DNA from: an uncultured Clostridia bacterium
GTDB taxonomy: Bacteria; Bacillota; Clostridia; Christensenellales; Pumilibacteraceae
Length of the DNA stretch: 44,751 nucleotides
Reading direction: 5' to 3'
Assembly: GCA_947384195.1 (NCBI GenBank)
Contig: CANDGE010000004.1
Coordinates: forward strand, 1 to 44,751
Each line of letters opens with the position of its first letter. Positions within the stretch are counted from its first letter, which is position 1. Below are positions 26,767 through 34,896 of this stretch, one piece after another. A model generated the notes under the pieces. That model did no database searches. It was not told where the DNA came from and saw only the letters and a program-made list of their open reading frames with translations. The position numbers were made by a program, and so were the translations under genes.

Positions 26767-27588
26767 ATGACACTTAATACCCGCATAAAAAATGCGCACA
26801 TCCGAGCGTCGACGTTTGCGTGTATGCGCGACGGGCTGACCATACGCGGTACGGAGTACCGACCGCAGGGCGAACGCTTGCCCGTTGCCGTGGTGTGTCA
26901 CGGCTTTATGGCTTTTCAGGATACCGTCAGACGTTATGCCGTCAAGCTCGCCGAAGCGGGATACTTGTCGTATTGTTTCGATTTTTGCGGCGGTTCTGTC
27001 ATAAAGGGTAAATCGGACGGAAAAACGACGGAGATGTCGGTGTATACGGAGGTCGACGATCTGCTGTCCGTCATCGATCATGCGAAGAGCCGCGAGTATG
27101 CGGACGAGCGAAAAATATTGTTGATGGGTTGCAGTCAAGGCGGGCTCGTCGCGGCGCTTGCCGCCGCGCGACTCGAAGACGCGATCTCCAAGCTGGTATT
27201 GTTTTATCCCGCATTTTGCATACCGCACGATGCGCGTGCCGGTAAGATGATGTTTGCCAAGTTCGATCCGCACAACGTGCCCGATGCTTTTCGTTGCGGT
27301 CTTATGAAGCTCGGCAAACGTTACGTTACCGACGTTTCGGGTATCGATCCGTATGTCGAGATACAGGCTTATCGCGGCGACGTATTGATAGTGCACGGCA
27401 CAAAGGACGGGATAGTATCGCTCGATTATTCGGAAAAGGCGGCGGATGCATACTCTCGGCGCAAAGACTGCGACGATCGAACGGTCGTGTTTAAGACCGT
27501 AAAAAACGGCAAGCATATGTTCGGCGGAAAGCACGACAAAACGGCGATAGAATATTTGGAGCGTTTTATTTCGACGTGCGATCGATAG
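26767..27588 (+). CDS. Cytoplasmic alpha/beta hydrolase, cinnamoyl/feruloyl-esterase-like
   Basis: A 273-aa alpha/beta hydrolase without signal peptide. The start at 26767 has GGGG seven bases upstream and lies after the predicted transcription start; an ATG at 26740 is in the -10 box. Catalytic residues are visible: Ser123 in GCSQGG, Asp214 in HGTKDGIV and His250 in GKHMF, with an oxyanion loop VCHGFMAFQD. The layout (TIRGTEYRPQG, HGF, D-F-x-G near 75) resembles ruminal cinnamoyl esterases such as Est1E, which release ferulate from plant glycans, but other acyl esters are equally possible. The nucleophile elbow has Cys where His is usual. It has its own promoter and stands outside the secreted-enzyme operons, so it may act on imported acylated oligosaccharides (inference). 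Confidence 0.85.
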   Translation: MTLNTRIKNAHIRASTFACMRDGLTIRGTEYRPQGERLPVAVVCHGFMAFQDTVRRYAVKLAEAGYLSYCFDFCGGSVIKGKSDGKTTEMSVYTEVDDLLSVIDHAKSREYADERKILLMGCSQGGLVAALAAARLEDAISKLVLFYPAFCIPHDARAGKMMFAKFDPHNVPDAFRCGLMKLGKRYVTDVSGIDPYVEIQAYRGDVLIVHGTKDGIVSLDYSEKAADAYSRRKDCDDRTVVFKTVKNGKHMFGGKHDKTAIEYLERFISTCDR

Positions 27589-27624
27589 TCCGTCGTATAA
27601 CGCATTTTACGGGGAGAGAGTTTT

Positions 27625-28094
27625 ATGGCGAGAAACAACGAGAAACAGATCGCCGTCGAGCGCGATTTCGGCGACGGGCGGTATAATTCGGAATCGGGCA
27701 TGCAAAAAGCGGCGGGCTTATCTGTAAGCGGTTGCAAAGCGGCGGCGTCGCGGCAAAGAGCGTATTCGACGCGCTGTTTTCGGGAAACAACGGTTCGTAT
27801 GTGCGCGTAGTGCGCAAAGGCAACACCGTGTCGTTCGATTTCGAGAATAAGATCGGCAAGCCTTGTCTCATGGACATCGACAGCGAATTCGTAATGCCAG
27901 ACGGCACGCTCATAAGGATCGCCGCAAACAATGCCGACGGCGTCGACGATTGGACACCGTGCGTCAAGAACGCGGAGATATGCTTGGGCATAGACAATTC
28001 TCGTTATGTCTTCGGAAAGCGAGAATGGGCGCAAACGCTTAAAACGGTCTGCAACTGTAAAACGACCGTATGCGAAAACATTCGCGAGCTTTAA
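27625..28094 (+). pseudogene. Frameshifted small gene, function unknown
   Basis: A good ribosome site (GGGGAGAGAG) precedes the ATG at 27625, which opens a frame beginning MARNNEKQIAVERDF. Homologous-looking coding then moves to another frame, where FDALFSGNNGSYVRVVRKG and the rest run to a stop at 28092-28094. The second frame is blocked upstream by a TAA near 27684, and the first ends at 27810. The change of frame therefore lies between these points, most simply near the A5 run at 27704-27708. Together they would make about 155 residues of a soluble protein with four scattered Cys near the end. No family is recognised. A sequencing or assembly error would explain it equally well. Confidence 0.6.
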
Positions 28095-28099
28095 AGATA

Positions 28100-28136
28100 A
28101 GACCCGTAGCGCAACCGTGCGTTACGGGTCTGTTTT
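28100..28136 (+). terminator. Terminator after the frameshifted gene
   Basis: A 14-bp stem from AGACCCGTAGCGCA (28100-28113) and TGCGTTACGGGTCT (28118-28131), with one G-T wobble and a four-base loop, then GTTTT. Confidence 0.85.
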
Positions 28137-28287
28137 ACGAGCCGAAAAAAACAGCAAGCTTTTAATTACACACTATTTAATAACCATAGCGTTCGCCGTT
28201 AAATTACCGTTTAACGTACGATCGCAAAACATACTGTTTATTTTTGTTATAAAGCCGAAAGCCGTCGGCGAATTTGCAATGCGTGTT

Positions 28288-29304
28288 TTAAGCTTGCGTA
28301 TTGCCCGCGAGCTCGGCGTATTTTTTCGCGAGCTCGGGGTCGGGCTCGACGCCTATCCCGCGGTCGTAGCAGTCGGCGAGTTCGGCGTATGCGACGGGAT
28401 ATTGCGCATCCGCCGCGCGCTTGAACAGCTCGAACGCTTTTTGTTCGTTCTTTTCCGCGCCGTTTCCGTCGCGCAGACACTTCGCGAGATTGTATTGCCC
28501 GGGCGGATTGCCGGCATCGGCGGCTATCGTGTAAAGCCGCACGGCTGTCTTTGCGTCGCGCGCGACGCCGCGTCCCGTTTCGTAGCAAAATCCGAGATTG
28601 GCAACGGCGACGGGGTTGCCTTGATTGCCCGAAAGCTCGAACCATTTTACGGCTTGCGCGCAGTCGAGTTTTGTGCCTCTGCCGTTAAGACAGCACATGC
28701 CGACGTTGTTTTGCGCTATCGCGTAGCCGCTTTGCGCGGCGCGCATGTAGTACATGTATGCCTTTTCGGGATCGGCTTTTACTCCGCGCCCGAAGTTATA
28801 GCAATCGCCGACGTTGTTTTGCGCGGCGGCAAAATCCATGTCGGCGGCGCGGGAAAACAGCTCGAACGCTTTGTCGTGATCTTGCTCGACGCCCAGCCCG
28901 CGCTGATAGCAAAACCCTAAATCGTTGAGCCCGCCGGGGTGTCCTTCGTCGGCGGCGGCGGAAAATATTTCGACGGCTTTTTCGTAGTCGCGCGGAACGC
29001 ACGTGCCCTCGAAGTAGAAGTGTCCGACGGTAAACTTCGCGTCGGCATTGCCGAGCTCCGCCGCGCGCGTGATAAGCTCGTACGCGCGATTGTCGTCTTG
29101 TTCGACGCCTATCCCGCGCATATAGCACACGCCGAGCGAGTATACGGCGGGCGGGTAGTCGAGTTCCGCGCTTTGCCTGTACGCCTCCGCGGCTTGCTTG
29201 AAGTCGACGGGCACGCCGTCGCCGTTTATCAGTTTTTCGGCGCGGTCGAAATATTTCTTTGCCAAAAATTCGGTGGGGGTAAGTCCGTTGTTCTGTTTGG
29301 GCAT
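28288..29304 (-). CDS. SEL1-like repeat (TPR-type) protein
   Basis: A 338-aa soluble protein made almost entirely of about eight SEL1 repeats of 36 residues (for example AVYSLGVCYMRGIGVEQDDNRA, and AVANLGFCYETGRGVARDAKTA). Such solenoids bind other proteins and often serve regulatory or scaffold roles. There is no signal peptide, so it is cytoplasmic. The ATG has GAGGTCACC immediately upstream on the minus strand. It is transcribed alone from a promoter near 29387-29416 and divergently from the UPF0104 gene. The partner is unknown. Confidence 0.9.
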   Translation of the reverse strand: MPKQNNGLTPTEFLAKKYFDRAEKLINGDGVPVDFKQAAEAYRQSAELDYPPAVYSLGVCYMRGIGVEQDDNRAYELITRAAELGNADAKFTVGHFYFEGTCVPRDYEKAVEIFSAAADEGHPGGLNDLGFCYQRGLGVEQDHDKAFELFSRAADMDFAAAQNNVGDCYNFGRGVKADPEKAYMYYMRAAQSGYAIAQNNVGMCCLNGRGTKLDCAQAVKWFELSGNQGNPVAVANLGFCYETGRGVARDAKTAVRLYTIAADAGNPPGQYNLAKCLRDGNGAEKNEQKAFELFKRAADAQYPVAYAELADCYDRGIGVEPDPELAKKYAELAGNTQA

Positions 29305-29386
29305 GGTGACCTCGATGGATTATGAATGATATAGTCGGTGCAACGCGTTGACGCTTGTTGCGTTCGCCGCGCGGCGTATCTGAAAT

Positions 29387-29416
29387 ATTTTAGCATAAAA
29401 CATGCGCGCGGTGCAA
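29387..29416 (-). promoter_or_regulatory. Promoter of the SEL1-repeat gene
   Basis: On the minus strand, TTGCAC (29416-29411), an 18-bp spacer and TAAAAT (29392-29387). It faces away from the promoter at 29488. Confidence 0.6.
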
Positions 29417-29487
29417 GCGTTATTCGTGCGGAAAAGGTCGGCGCGCCGCATAAAACGGCGAAATACCGAGCTTTTGCGGCGCTTTGC

Positions 29488-29517
29488 TTGACTAACATCG
29501 GCGCATTGTGATATGAT
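29488..29517 (+). promoter_or_regulatory. Promoter of the UPF0104 gene
   Basis: TTGACT at 29488-29493, an 18-bp spacer and TATGAT at 29512-29517. Transcription near 29524 leaves a leader of only about 9 nt before the ATG, so the message may be nearly leaderless with a poor ribosome site. Confidence 0.7.
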
Positions 29518-29532
29518 ATTGCGGTAACGGTT

Positions 29533-30819
29533 ATGGCGAAAAAGCTGTCAAAACGGGCGAGAAAGCAACTGCTCAATATCGCTTTCCTTGTGCTCCTTAT
29601 AGGCGTGACGCTTACCGTCGTGTTCGTCAGTCAGGATATAAACCTGCGCGATGTCGGCGCGTTTTTGTCGAGTTGTAACGTTTGGTATATCGTCGGCGCG
29701 TTCGGCGGGCTTTTGGGCTATATAATTTTCGAGGCGATAAGCCTGCATATCATAGCGCGCACCGTCGGGCACAAGCCCAAACTCGTTTCGTCTGTCGCTT
29801 ACTCGACGAGCGATCTGTACTATTCGGCTATAACCCCGTCGGCGAGCGGCGGTCAACCCGCATCCATGTTTTACATGGTACGCGACGGAGTGAGCGGCGG
29901 TACTGCGGGGTTTGTCGTGTTGTTTAACATAGTCGGTTATACCGTAGCGACGATAGTCGTCGGGCTTTTCGGCGTTATCGCTTGCCCGTGGATGTTCGGG
30001 CAGATAGGGCATTGGCTCGCAAAAACGCTCGTGATAATAGGCTTTGTCATACAGGCGATATTGCTCGCGATACTTCTTTTGTGTCTGTTCCGCGCACGCA
30101 TAATATTAAAGATAGGCAAATGGGGAATAGCCGTGCTCGCCAAGATGCGGATATTCAAGCATCCCGAAAATCAGGTCGCCAAGCTCGAAAACGTCATCAA
30201 TAACTATCGCGAATGTCGAAGCGTGATGAAGCGTCACCCCATGCTGTTTGTCGCCGCCATGCTGTTCAACATAGCGCAACGCACGTCGCAAACGCTTATC
30301 CCCACATTCGTGTGCTTGGCTGCCGCGCCGCAAACCGATTTTATAACCTTGTTCGGTATGCAGGCTTACGTAATGATCGGTTACAATTCGATACCGCTTC
30401 CGGGCGGTACGGGCGTGTACGAATACCTGTATCCCAATATATTCGGGATAGGCGGATTGTTCGATATGAAGTTCATACTGTCGGCGATGATGGTTTCGCG
30501 CGCCATCTCGTATTATATTTGTATGTTGGTGTGCGGATTGTACACGCTCGTGTATCACGCAGTAGGTATCCGCAAGATAAAGGGCGACGATCCCGCGCCC
30601 GTGACCGAGCCCGATTCGGACAAGCCGCCGAACGAAAACGATCTTCCGTCACCCGAACCCGAGTCAGAGCCAAAACCCGACGCGCCCGAAAACAATGCGG
30701 ATGATGCGGGCAGCGAGCTTGCGGAAGGGCTCGAGCCCGAACCGCCGACGCGGGAAGATCCCGAGCAAGCGCATGACGCGGCGACGGATGACGACGTTTC
30801 AAAAACGCGCGACGAATGA
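29533..30819 (+). CDS. UPF0104 / lysylphosphatidylglycerol-synthase-type flippase-domain membrane protein
   Basis: A 428-aa polytopic membrane protein of the UPF0104 (YbhN/AglD, MprF N-domain) family. About eight helices span residues 13-345. The family signature SAITPSASGGQPASMFYM lies near residue 100 and MIGYNSIPLPGGTGVYEY near 280. Family members are thought to move or present lipids; the substrate here is unknown. After residue 355 comes a Pro/Glu/Asp-rich, low-complexity cytoplasmic tail of about 75 residues (PSPEPESEPKPDAPE), longer than is usual for the family. There is no synthase domain, so it is not a full MprF. Confidence 0.88.
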   Translation: MAKKLSKRARKQLLNIAFLVLLIGVTLTVVFVSQDINLRDVGAFLSSCNVWYIVGAFGGLLGYIIFEAISLHIIARTVGHKPKLVSSVAYSTSDLYYSAITPSASGGQPASMFYMVRDGVSGGTAGFVVLFNIVGYTVATIVVGLFGVIACPWMFGQIGHWLAKTLVIIGFVIQAILLAILLLCLFRARIILKIGKWGIAVLAKMRIFKHPENQVAKLENVINNYRECRSVMKRHPMLFVAAMLFNIAQRTSQTLIPTFVCLAAAPQTDFITLFGMQAYVMIGYNSIPLPGGTGVYEYLYPNIFGIGGLFDMKFILSAMMVSRAISYYICMLVCGLYTLVYHAVGIRKIKGDDPAPVTEPDSDKPPNENDLPSPEPESEPKPDAPENNADDAGSELAEGLEPEPPTREDPEQAHDAATDDDVSKTRDE

Positions 30820-30928
30820 CGCAACGTTCGGGCGGATCTATAAATACTTTAATAAGCTCTCGTCAATTCGTTGCGGAGGCTCTGCTTTTGCGGAAAGCGC
30901 CGAACGTGCGCGAATATCGGCAAAAAGT

Positions 30929-31006
30929 TAAGTTTAGGACGTTTACTCGAAGTTTGCGACAAAAATTTCGATAATTATTGATAAGTAACAAAAAGTATGT
31001 TAAAAT
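30929..31006 (+). promoter_or_regulatory. LytTR-type paired direct repeat plus promoter of system 2 (box B1)
   Basis: Two direct repeats, AAGTTTAGGAC (30930-30940) and AAGTTTGCGAC (30950-30960), match at 9 of 11 positions with a 20-bp period. They lie upstream of TTGATA (30978-30983), a 17-bp spacer and TAAAAT (31001-31006). The core of the near repeat starts 27 bp before the -35. Related repeats are found before the esterase gene at 33325, so the regulator probably controls itself as well as that unit (inference). Confidence 0.65.
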
Positions 31007-31045
31007 AAATCTACCTAAATTTATCTCTAACGAAGGAGCGTGTGT

Positions 31046-31804
31046 ATGTCCGAAGCCTTTTCCCGCGGTAATAATCATATAAACGTAGTTTTGGTAGAGG
31101 ACGATCACATTGCGGCAACAGCGCTGTGCAATTATTTCGAGCGGTATTCCAAGCAGAATTCCGCCGTTTTCAACATTACTCGTTACGATAACGCCGAGAC
31201 TTTTTTGGATTCGTACAGGCACGCCGTATATTCGATAGTGATGATGGACATCGATCTTCCCGGCATGAGCGGGCTGGACGCGGCGCGGCAGTTGCGCGAT
31301 AAGGACGATTCGGTGACGCTGTTGTTCGTTACCAAGATGGCGCAATACGCGCAAAAAGGATACGAGGTCAACGCGCTCGACTTTTTGATAAAGCCCGTGA
31401 GCTATGCCGATTTTTGCTTGAAAATAAAAAAGGCGGTCAATGTAGCCAAGGCGCGCGAATCGCGCTCGGTGTTCGTTCCCGTCAACAACGGGTTCACACG
31501 GTTATCTACGGATAAGCTCATATTCGTCGAAGTAATGGGGCATAAGATAAAATATCAACTGACGGACGGCGTACTCGAAGCGCGCGGATCGTTGTCGTCC
31601 GCCGAAAAAATGCTCGAAGGCAACGGCTTTTTGCGCTGTAACAGCTGTTACATAGTGAATACTCGGTTCATCGATTCGGTGCGCGGCTACGATCTCGAAG
31701 TCGCAGGTCACACGCTGAAAATAAGCCACCCCCGCCGCAAGGAATTCGTCAAAGCGTTGATGGATCTATATATGGGCGGAGGCAAAACCACGGGGGGGGG
31801 GTAA
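31046..31804 (+). CDS. LytTR-family response regulator, system 2
   Basis: A 252-aa paralogue of the regulator at 3349. The ATG at 31046 is preferred over an in-frame GTG at 31040 because AAGGAG then sits seven bases upstream. The receiver has LVEDD (Glu18, Asp19, Asp20), the phosphorylation site Asp68 in MMDIDLPG, Thr96 and Lys116 (IKPV). The LytTR domain (about 145-240) contains LIFVEVMGHKIKYQL and LRCNSCYIVNTRFI. The C-terminus ends KTTGGG, encoded by a ten-G tract just before the stop. The kinase follows six bases later. It probably binds the 20-bp-period repeats at 30930 and 33186. Confidence 0.93.
   Translation: MSEAFSRGNNHINVVLVEDDHIAATALCNYFERYSKQNSAVFNITRYDNAETFLDSYRHAVYSIVMMDIDLPGMSGLDAARQLRDKDDSVTLLFVTKMAQYAQKGYEVNALDFLIKPVSYADFCLKIKKAVNVAKARESRSVFVPVNNGFTRLSTDKLIFVEVMGHKIKYQLTDGVLEARGSLSSAEKMLEGNGFLRCNSCYIVNTRFIDSVRGYDLEVAGHTLKISHPRRKEFVKALMDLYMGGGKTTGGG
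31792..31801 (+). repeat. Poly-G tract (10 G) at the regulator/kinase junction of system 2
   Basis: Ten consecutive G encode the terminal Gly-Gly-Gly of the regulator and end nine bases before the kinase ATG, where a ribosome site is expected. With nine G the regulator would gain Lys-Pro and end in TAATG on the kinase start. With eleven it would read out of frame into the kinase gene for about 30 codons. Confidence 0.9.
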
Positions 31805-31810
31805 ACCTTA

Positions 31811-33160
31811 ATGAATCTCGGCGATGCGGTAAACGCATACCTGTATGCGCTTTTGCCGTTTTTGACGCAATTGATAATATGCGAGGCGCTGTTCTTTTTT
31901 AAACTGCCCAGACGGAAATTGTTCGCGGGACGCATAGCGGTCGGTTTGCCCATGCTCGCGGCGGCGGCGTTTTTGATCACGTGCGTGCAGATCGTTATGC
32001 CCGCATATCCGTTATGCGGAACGTTTGTTTATTTTACGGCGTTCGCATTTACGGTGTTGTTGCTGTGGTGGAGTTTTGACGCGCCGTTCAAAATTCTGTT
32101 GCTGTACGGAGTGGCGGCGTACGCATTTCAAAACACGGTGTACCGCGCTGTGTCGCTTTTGGAGATAACGGGCGTGGTGTGGCGGCTGTCGACGGCGGTG
32201 GGCGATTATCGGATAGCGCACGGTATTTTTTATTTCGGCTTGCTTGCGGCGTCGGGCGCGGTCGTTTATTTTTTGTTCGTGCGCCGTATCAACGCCAAAG
32301 GACCCGATAACATTTACAGCCGCAACGTCATGTTGATATCTACGGTGACGCTGGCGGTCACTCTCGTGCTTTGCGCTTACACCAACGCGTGGTGGTGGAC
32401 GAGCTGGTATTTGAGCATAGTCAATTACTGTTTTTCCATACTGAGCAACGTGTTCATACTGACTATTATTTCGGGCATGTTCCAAAACGTAGTGCTTAAA
32501 AGCGAGATCGAAACGGTGCGACAGCTTTGGATACAGGACAAACGCCAATACGAGATCGCCAAAGAGAACATCGATCTTATCAATATCAAATGCCACGATT
32601 TAAAGCATAAGATACGCGCAATGCGTTTATCGGACGGCGAGCTTTCCGATTCCGAACTGGGCGAGATAGAAAACGCCGTTGCGATATACGACAGCAAGGT
32701 TTGCACGGGTTGCGATCCGATAGACGTTTTGCTCACCGAAAAGAGCCTTATATGCGCCAAGCGCAATATCAATCTGAGCTGTATGGCGGACGGACGCGGA
32801 TTGCGGTACATGAGCGATTCCGAGCTGTACTCGCTGTTCGGCAATATGCTTAGCAACGCGATAAACGCCGTGTGCCGCATAGCCGACGAAAGCAGGCGCG
32901 TGATCGATCTAACCGTCGCGCAGTCTGCGGGCATGATCTTGATAAATTGCGTCAATTATTACGACGGCACGATCGCGCTCGACGGCGGCCTGCCGCGTAC
33001 CGACGGCGATCGAGCCGAGCACGGGTTCGGCATGAAAAGTATGCGCCTGCTCGTCAATAAGTACGGCGGCGAAATGTTTTTTACCGCGGGCGACGGCGTG
33101 TTCGATTTAAAGATAATGTTGCCCGTTAGGGAGAAGGCGCAACACAGGGATATAGCGTAA
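31811..33160 (+). CDS. GHKL-type sensor histidine kinase (AgrC-like), system 2
   Basis: A 449-aa paralogue of the kinase at 4068. About seven membrane helices fill residues 10-225. A coiled linker leads to the H-box NIKCHDLKHKI, the N-box LFGNMLSNAINA and the G-box HGFGMKSMRLL. The ATG follows the regulator stop by six bases, with the ten-G tract as the only purine-rich element in ribosome-site position. The sensing portion is unlike that of kinase 1 apart from general hydrophobicity, so the two systems probably see different signals. No neighbouring peptide-pheromone gene was found. No clear terminator follows; a palindrome at 33171-33186 lacks a T run. Confidence 0.92.
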   Translation: MNLGDAVNAYLYALLPFLTQLIICEALFFFKLPRRKLFAGRIAVGLPMLAAAAFLITCVQIVMPAYPLCGTFVYFTAFAFTVLLLWWSFDAPFKILLLYGVAAYAFQNTVYRAVSLLEITGVVWRLSTAVGDYRIAHGIFYFGLLAASGAVVYFLFVRRINAKGPDNIYSRNVMLISTVTLAVTLVLCAYTNAWWWTSWYLSIVNYCFSILSNVFILTIISGMFQNVVLKSEIETVRQLWIQDKRQYEIAKENIDLINIKCHDLKHKIRAMRLSDGELSDSELGEIENAVAIYDSKVCTGCDPIDVLLTEKSLICAKRNINLSCMADGRGLRYMSDSELYSLFGNMLSNAINAVCRIADESRRVIDLTVAQSAGMILINCVNYYDGTIALDGGLPRTDGDRAEHGFGMKSMRLLVNKYGGEMFFTAGDGVFDLKIMLPVREKAQHRDIA

Positions 33161-33183
33161 ACTTAAATTATACCGCGAGTGCG

Positions 33184-33252
33184 GTAAATATAGGACGAAA
33201 AACGTAAGTTTGGGGCAACCGTATTGACGGCGTGCCCTTTTCATTTTAAAAT
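33184..33252 (+). promoter_or_regulatory. LytTR-type paired direct repeat plus promoter (box B2)
   Basis: AAATATAGGAC (33186-33196) and AAGTTTGGGGC (33206-33216) match at 7 of 11 positions with a 20-bp period and share the consensus of box B1. TTGACG (33224-33229), a 17-bp spacer and TAAAAT (33247-33252) follow. The near repeat is 17 bp before the -35, the same distance as in boxes A1 and A2, and 10 bp (one helical turn) closer than in B1. The perfect palindrome TACCGC/GCGGTA at 33171-33186 abuts the far repeat. Confidence 0.6.
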
Positions 33253-33324
33253 AACACCGTAATCGAGGCAACGAACGATCGCGGTCGTGCCGCGTCGAAA
33301 AAAATTGTTCGGAGGAGATGAACG

Positions 33325-34788
33325 ATGAAAAGATCAAAGCTTGTGACGACGGTTGTTGCGTGCGCGCTTTCCGCGTGCTGCGTAGGCGCGTTTGCGGCGT
33401 GCGGAGACAACGGGGAGACCGATGCTCCGCATACCCCTGTGGCTATGGATGCGGTCAAGACCGATATAGTCGTATGCGGCTATGAATGGGGTCCCGCCAT
33501 ACCGAAAGTCATAGTGGAATTCAAGGGCGACGTATCGGGCGTGACCAAGGACACTTTTGCCGTAAGCATGAAGTCGGGATTCAATAACGCCAAGCGCACG
33601 GTCATCGACGCATATGCTTGCGACGAAAAGGGGAACAAGGCGACTGCCGCATCCAAGTATGCGGCGATAGAAATGTCCGTCAAGTACGGAGAGGCGAGTC
33701 CGTTCTCTTGGGACAACAACAGCCGAGTGAACATTTGGGCGGAAACCATTCCCGTTACGGTAACCGTAAACAAGGATAGATCGTTCAATGCGGGCGACAA
33801 AAAATACGAAAGCGGCGATAAGTTCGCGTTTGACGTCAAGGCGGCGAACAGGCTCGTGCCGCAAACGGCGACGTGGGAAAAAGATACCGTTAACTATAAC
33901 GAGAACGGTAAAAACATAACGCTTTCGCGCGCGAGTTGGGCTCCCGACGGCGCGGCGACCGACAGCGGCAAAAACCCGCTCGTTATCTGGTTGCACGGCG
34001 GCGGCGAAGGCGGCACCGATATAGACATAGCTCTTCTCGGCAACGAAGTTACGGGTCTCACTGCCGATAATCCCACCAACGTTCAACATTATTTCGCCAA
34101 AGACGGCCTCAAAGGCGCGTACGTTTTGGCGGTGCAAAGCCCCACCATGTGGATGGACGCTACCGGCGAAGGCGATTACGGAGATTCGGAAGCGAATTCG
34201 GAACCTACGGGTAAGCCGCAAACTTCGTACTATACCGAAGCGTTGTGGAAAGCGATCACCACGTATGTCGAAGGCAACAGCGATATAGACACAGATCGCA
34301 TTTACATAGGCGGATGCAGTAACGGCGGATACATGACTATGAATCTCGCGTTCGAGCACGGCGATTACTTTGCGGCGTACTATCCCGTCTGCCAAGGCTA
34401 CATGAGCGGCAACATAAGCGACGAAATGCTCGGGCAGATCAAGGATCTGAACATGTGGTTCTTGCTTTCGGAAGCTGACAACACGCTCAAACCGTCTAAG
34501 TACACTCTCCCGCTGTTTGACAGACTTATCGATGCGGGCGCGCAAAACATGCACTTGACGTATTTGAAAAACGTACCCGGCGTTGACGATCCCAATCCGT
34601 CGTCGGGCTGGGGAACGCCCGGGTTTTACGACGGGCACTGGTCGTGGATAAATGCGTTCAACGATGACGTTAAGACCGAAATGGATATGAGCAAGGTAAA
34701 TTCGATCGACGATCTCAAACCCGAAAACTGCACCAAAGCGGGCAATATGTGGGAATGGATCGCCGCGCAGTCCAAAAACAACGGCTAA
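33325..34788 (+). CDS. Extracytoplasmic esterase lipoprotein (alpha/beta hydrolase with N-terminal Ig-like domain)
   Basis: A 487-aa lipoprotein with signal ending FAAC (Cys26). Residues about 38-170 form an Ig-like beta-sandwich (PAIPKVIVEFKGDV). The alpha/beta-hydrolase domain begins near 190 with the oxyanion loop NPLVIWLHGGGEGG. The nucleophile is Ser332 in GGCSNGGYM, and the likely His is in YDGHWSWINAF. The combination of Ig-like domain and GCSxGG esterase is known from secreted esterases such as EstA of Thermotoga, and from esterases labelled PHB-depolymerase family. On a cell surface with GH3 enzymes it probably removes acyl groups from glycans (inference). It heads the system 2 target unit, behind box B2, with CGGAGGAG upstream of the ATG. 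Confidence 0.87.
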   Translation: MKRSKLVTTVVACALSACCVGAFAACGDNGETDAPHTPVAMDAVKTDIVVCGYEWGPAIPKVIVEFKGDVSGVTKDTFAVSMKSGFNNAKRTVIDAYACDEKGNKATAASKYAAIEMSVKYGEASPFSWDNNSRVNIWAETIPVTVTVNKDRSFNAGDKKYESGDKFAFDVKAANRLVPQTATWEKDTVNYNENGKNITLSRASWAPDGAATDSGKNPLVIWLHGGGEGGTDIDIALLGNEVTGLTADNPTNVQHYFAKDGLKGAYVLAVQSPTMWMDATGEGDYGDSEANSEPTGKPQTSYYTEALWKAITTYVEGNSDIDTDRIYIGGCSNGGYMTMNLAFEHGDYFAAYYPVCQGYMSGNISDEMLGQIKDLNMWFLLSEADNTLKPSKYTLPLFDRLIDAGAQNMHLTYLKNVPGVDDPNPSSGWGTPGFYDGHWSWINAFNDDVKTEMDMSKVNSIDDLKPENCTKAGNMWEWIAAQSKNNG

Positions 34789-34896
34789 ACTTTTTTAGCG
34801 CGTATGATCGCCGCGCGGGGCGAGTCGTGATGGTAGCTCCGCGTCGGCGTTTATGCGTCACAAAAAATCTCAAATAAAATTTTTTCGGAGGAAAAC

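Noticed and set aside
33171..33186. Palindrome TACCGC/GCGGTA as a terminator of kinase 2
   Set aside because: No T run follows and the stem is only six pairs. It may instead be part of the control region of the esterase promoter.
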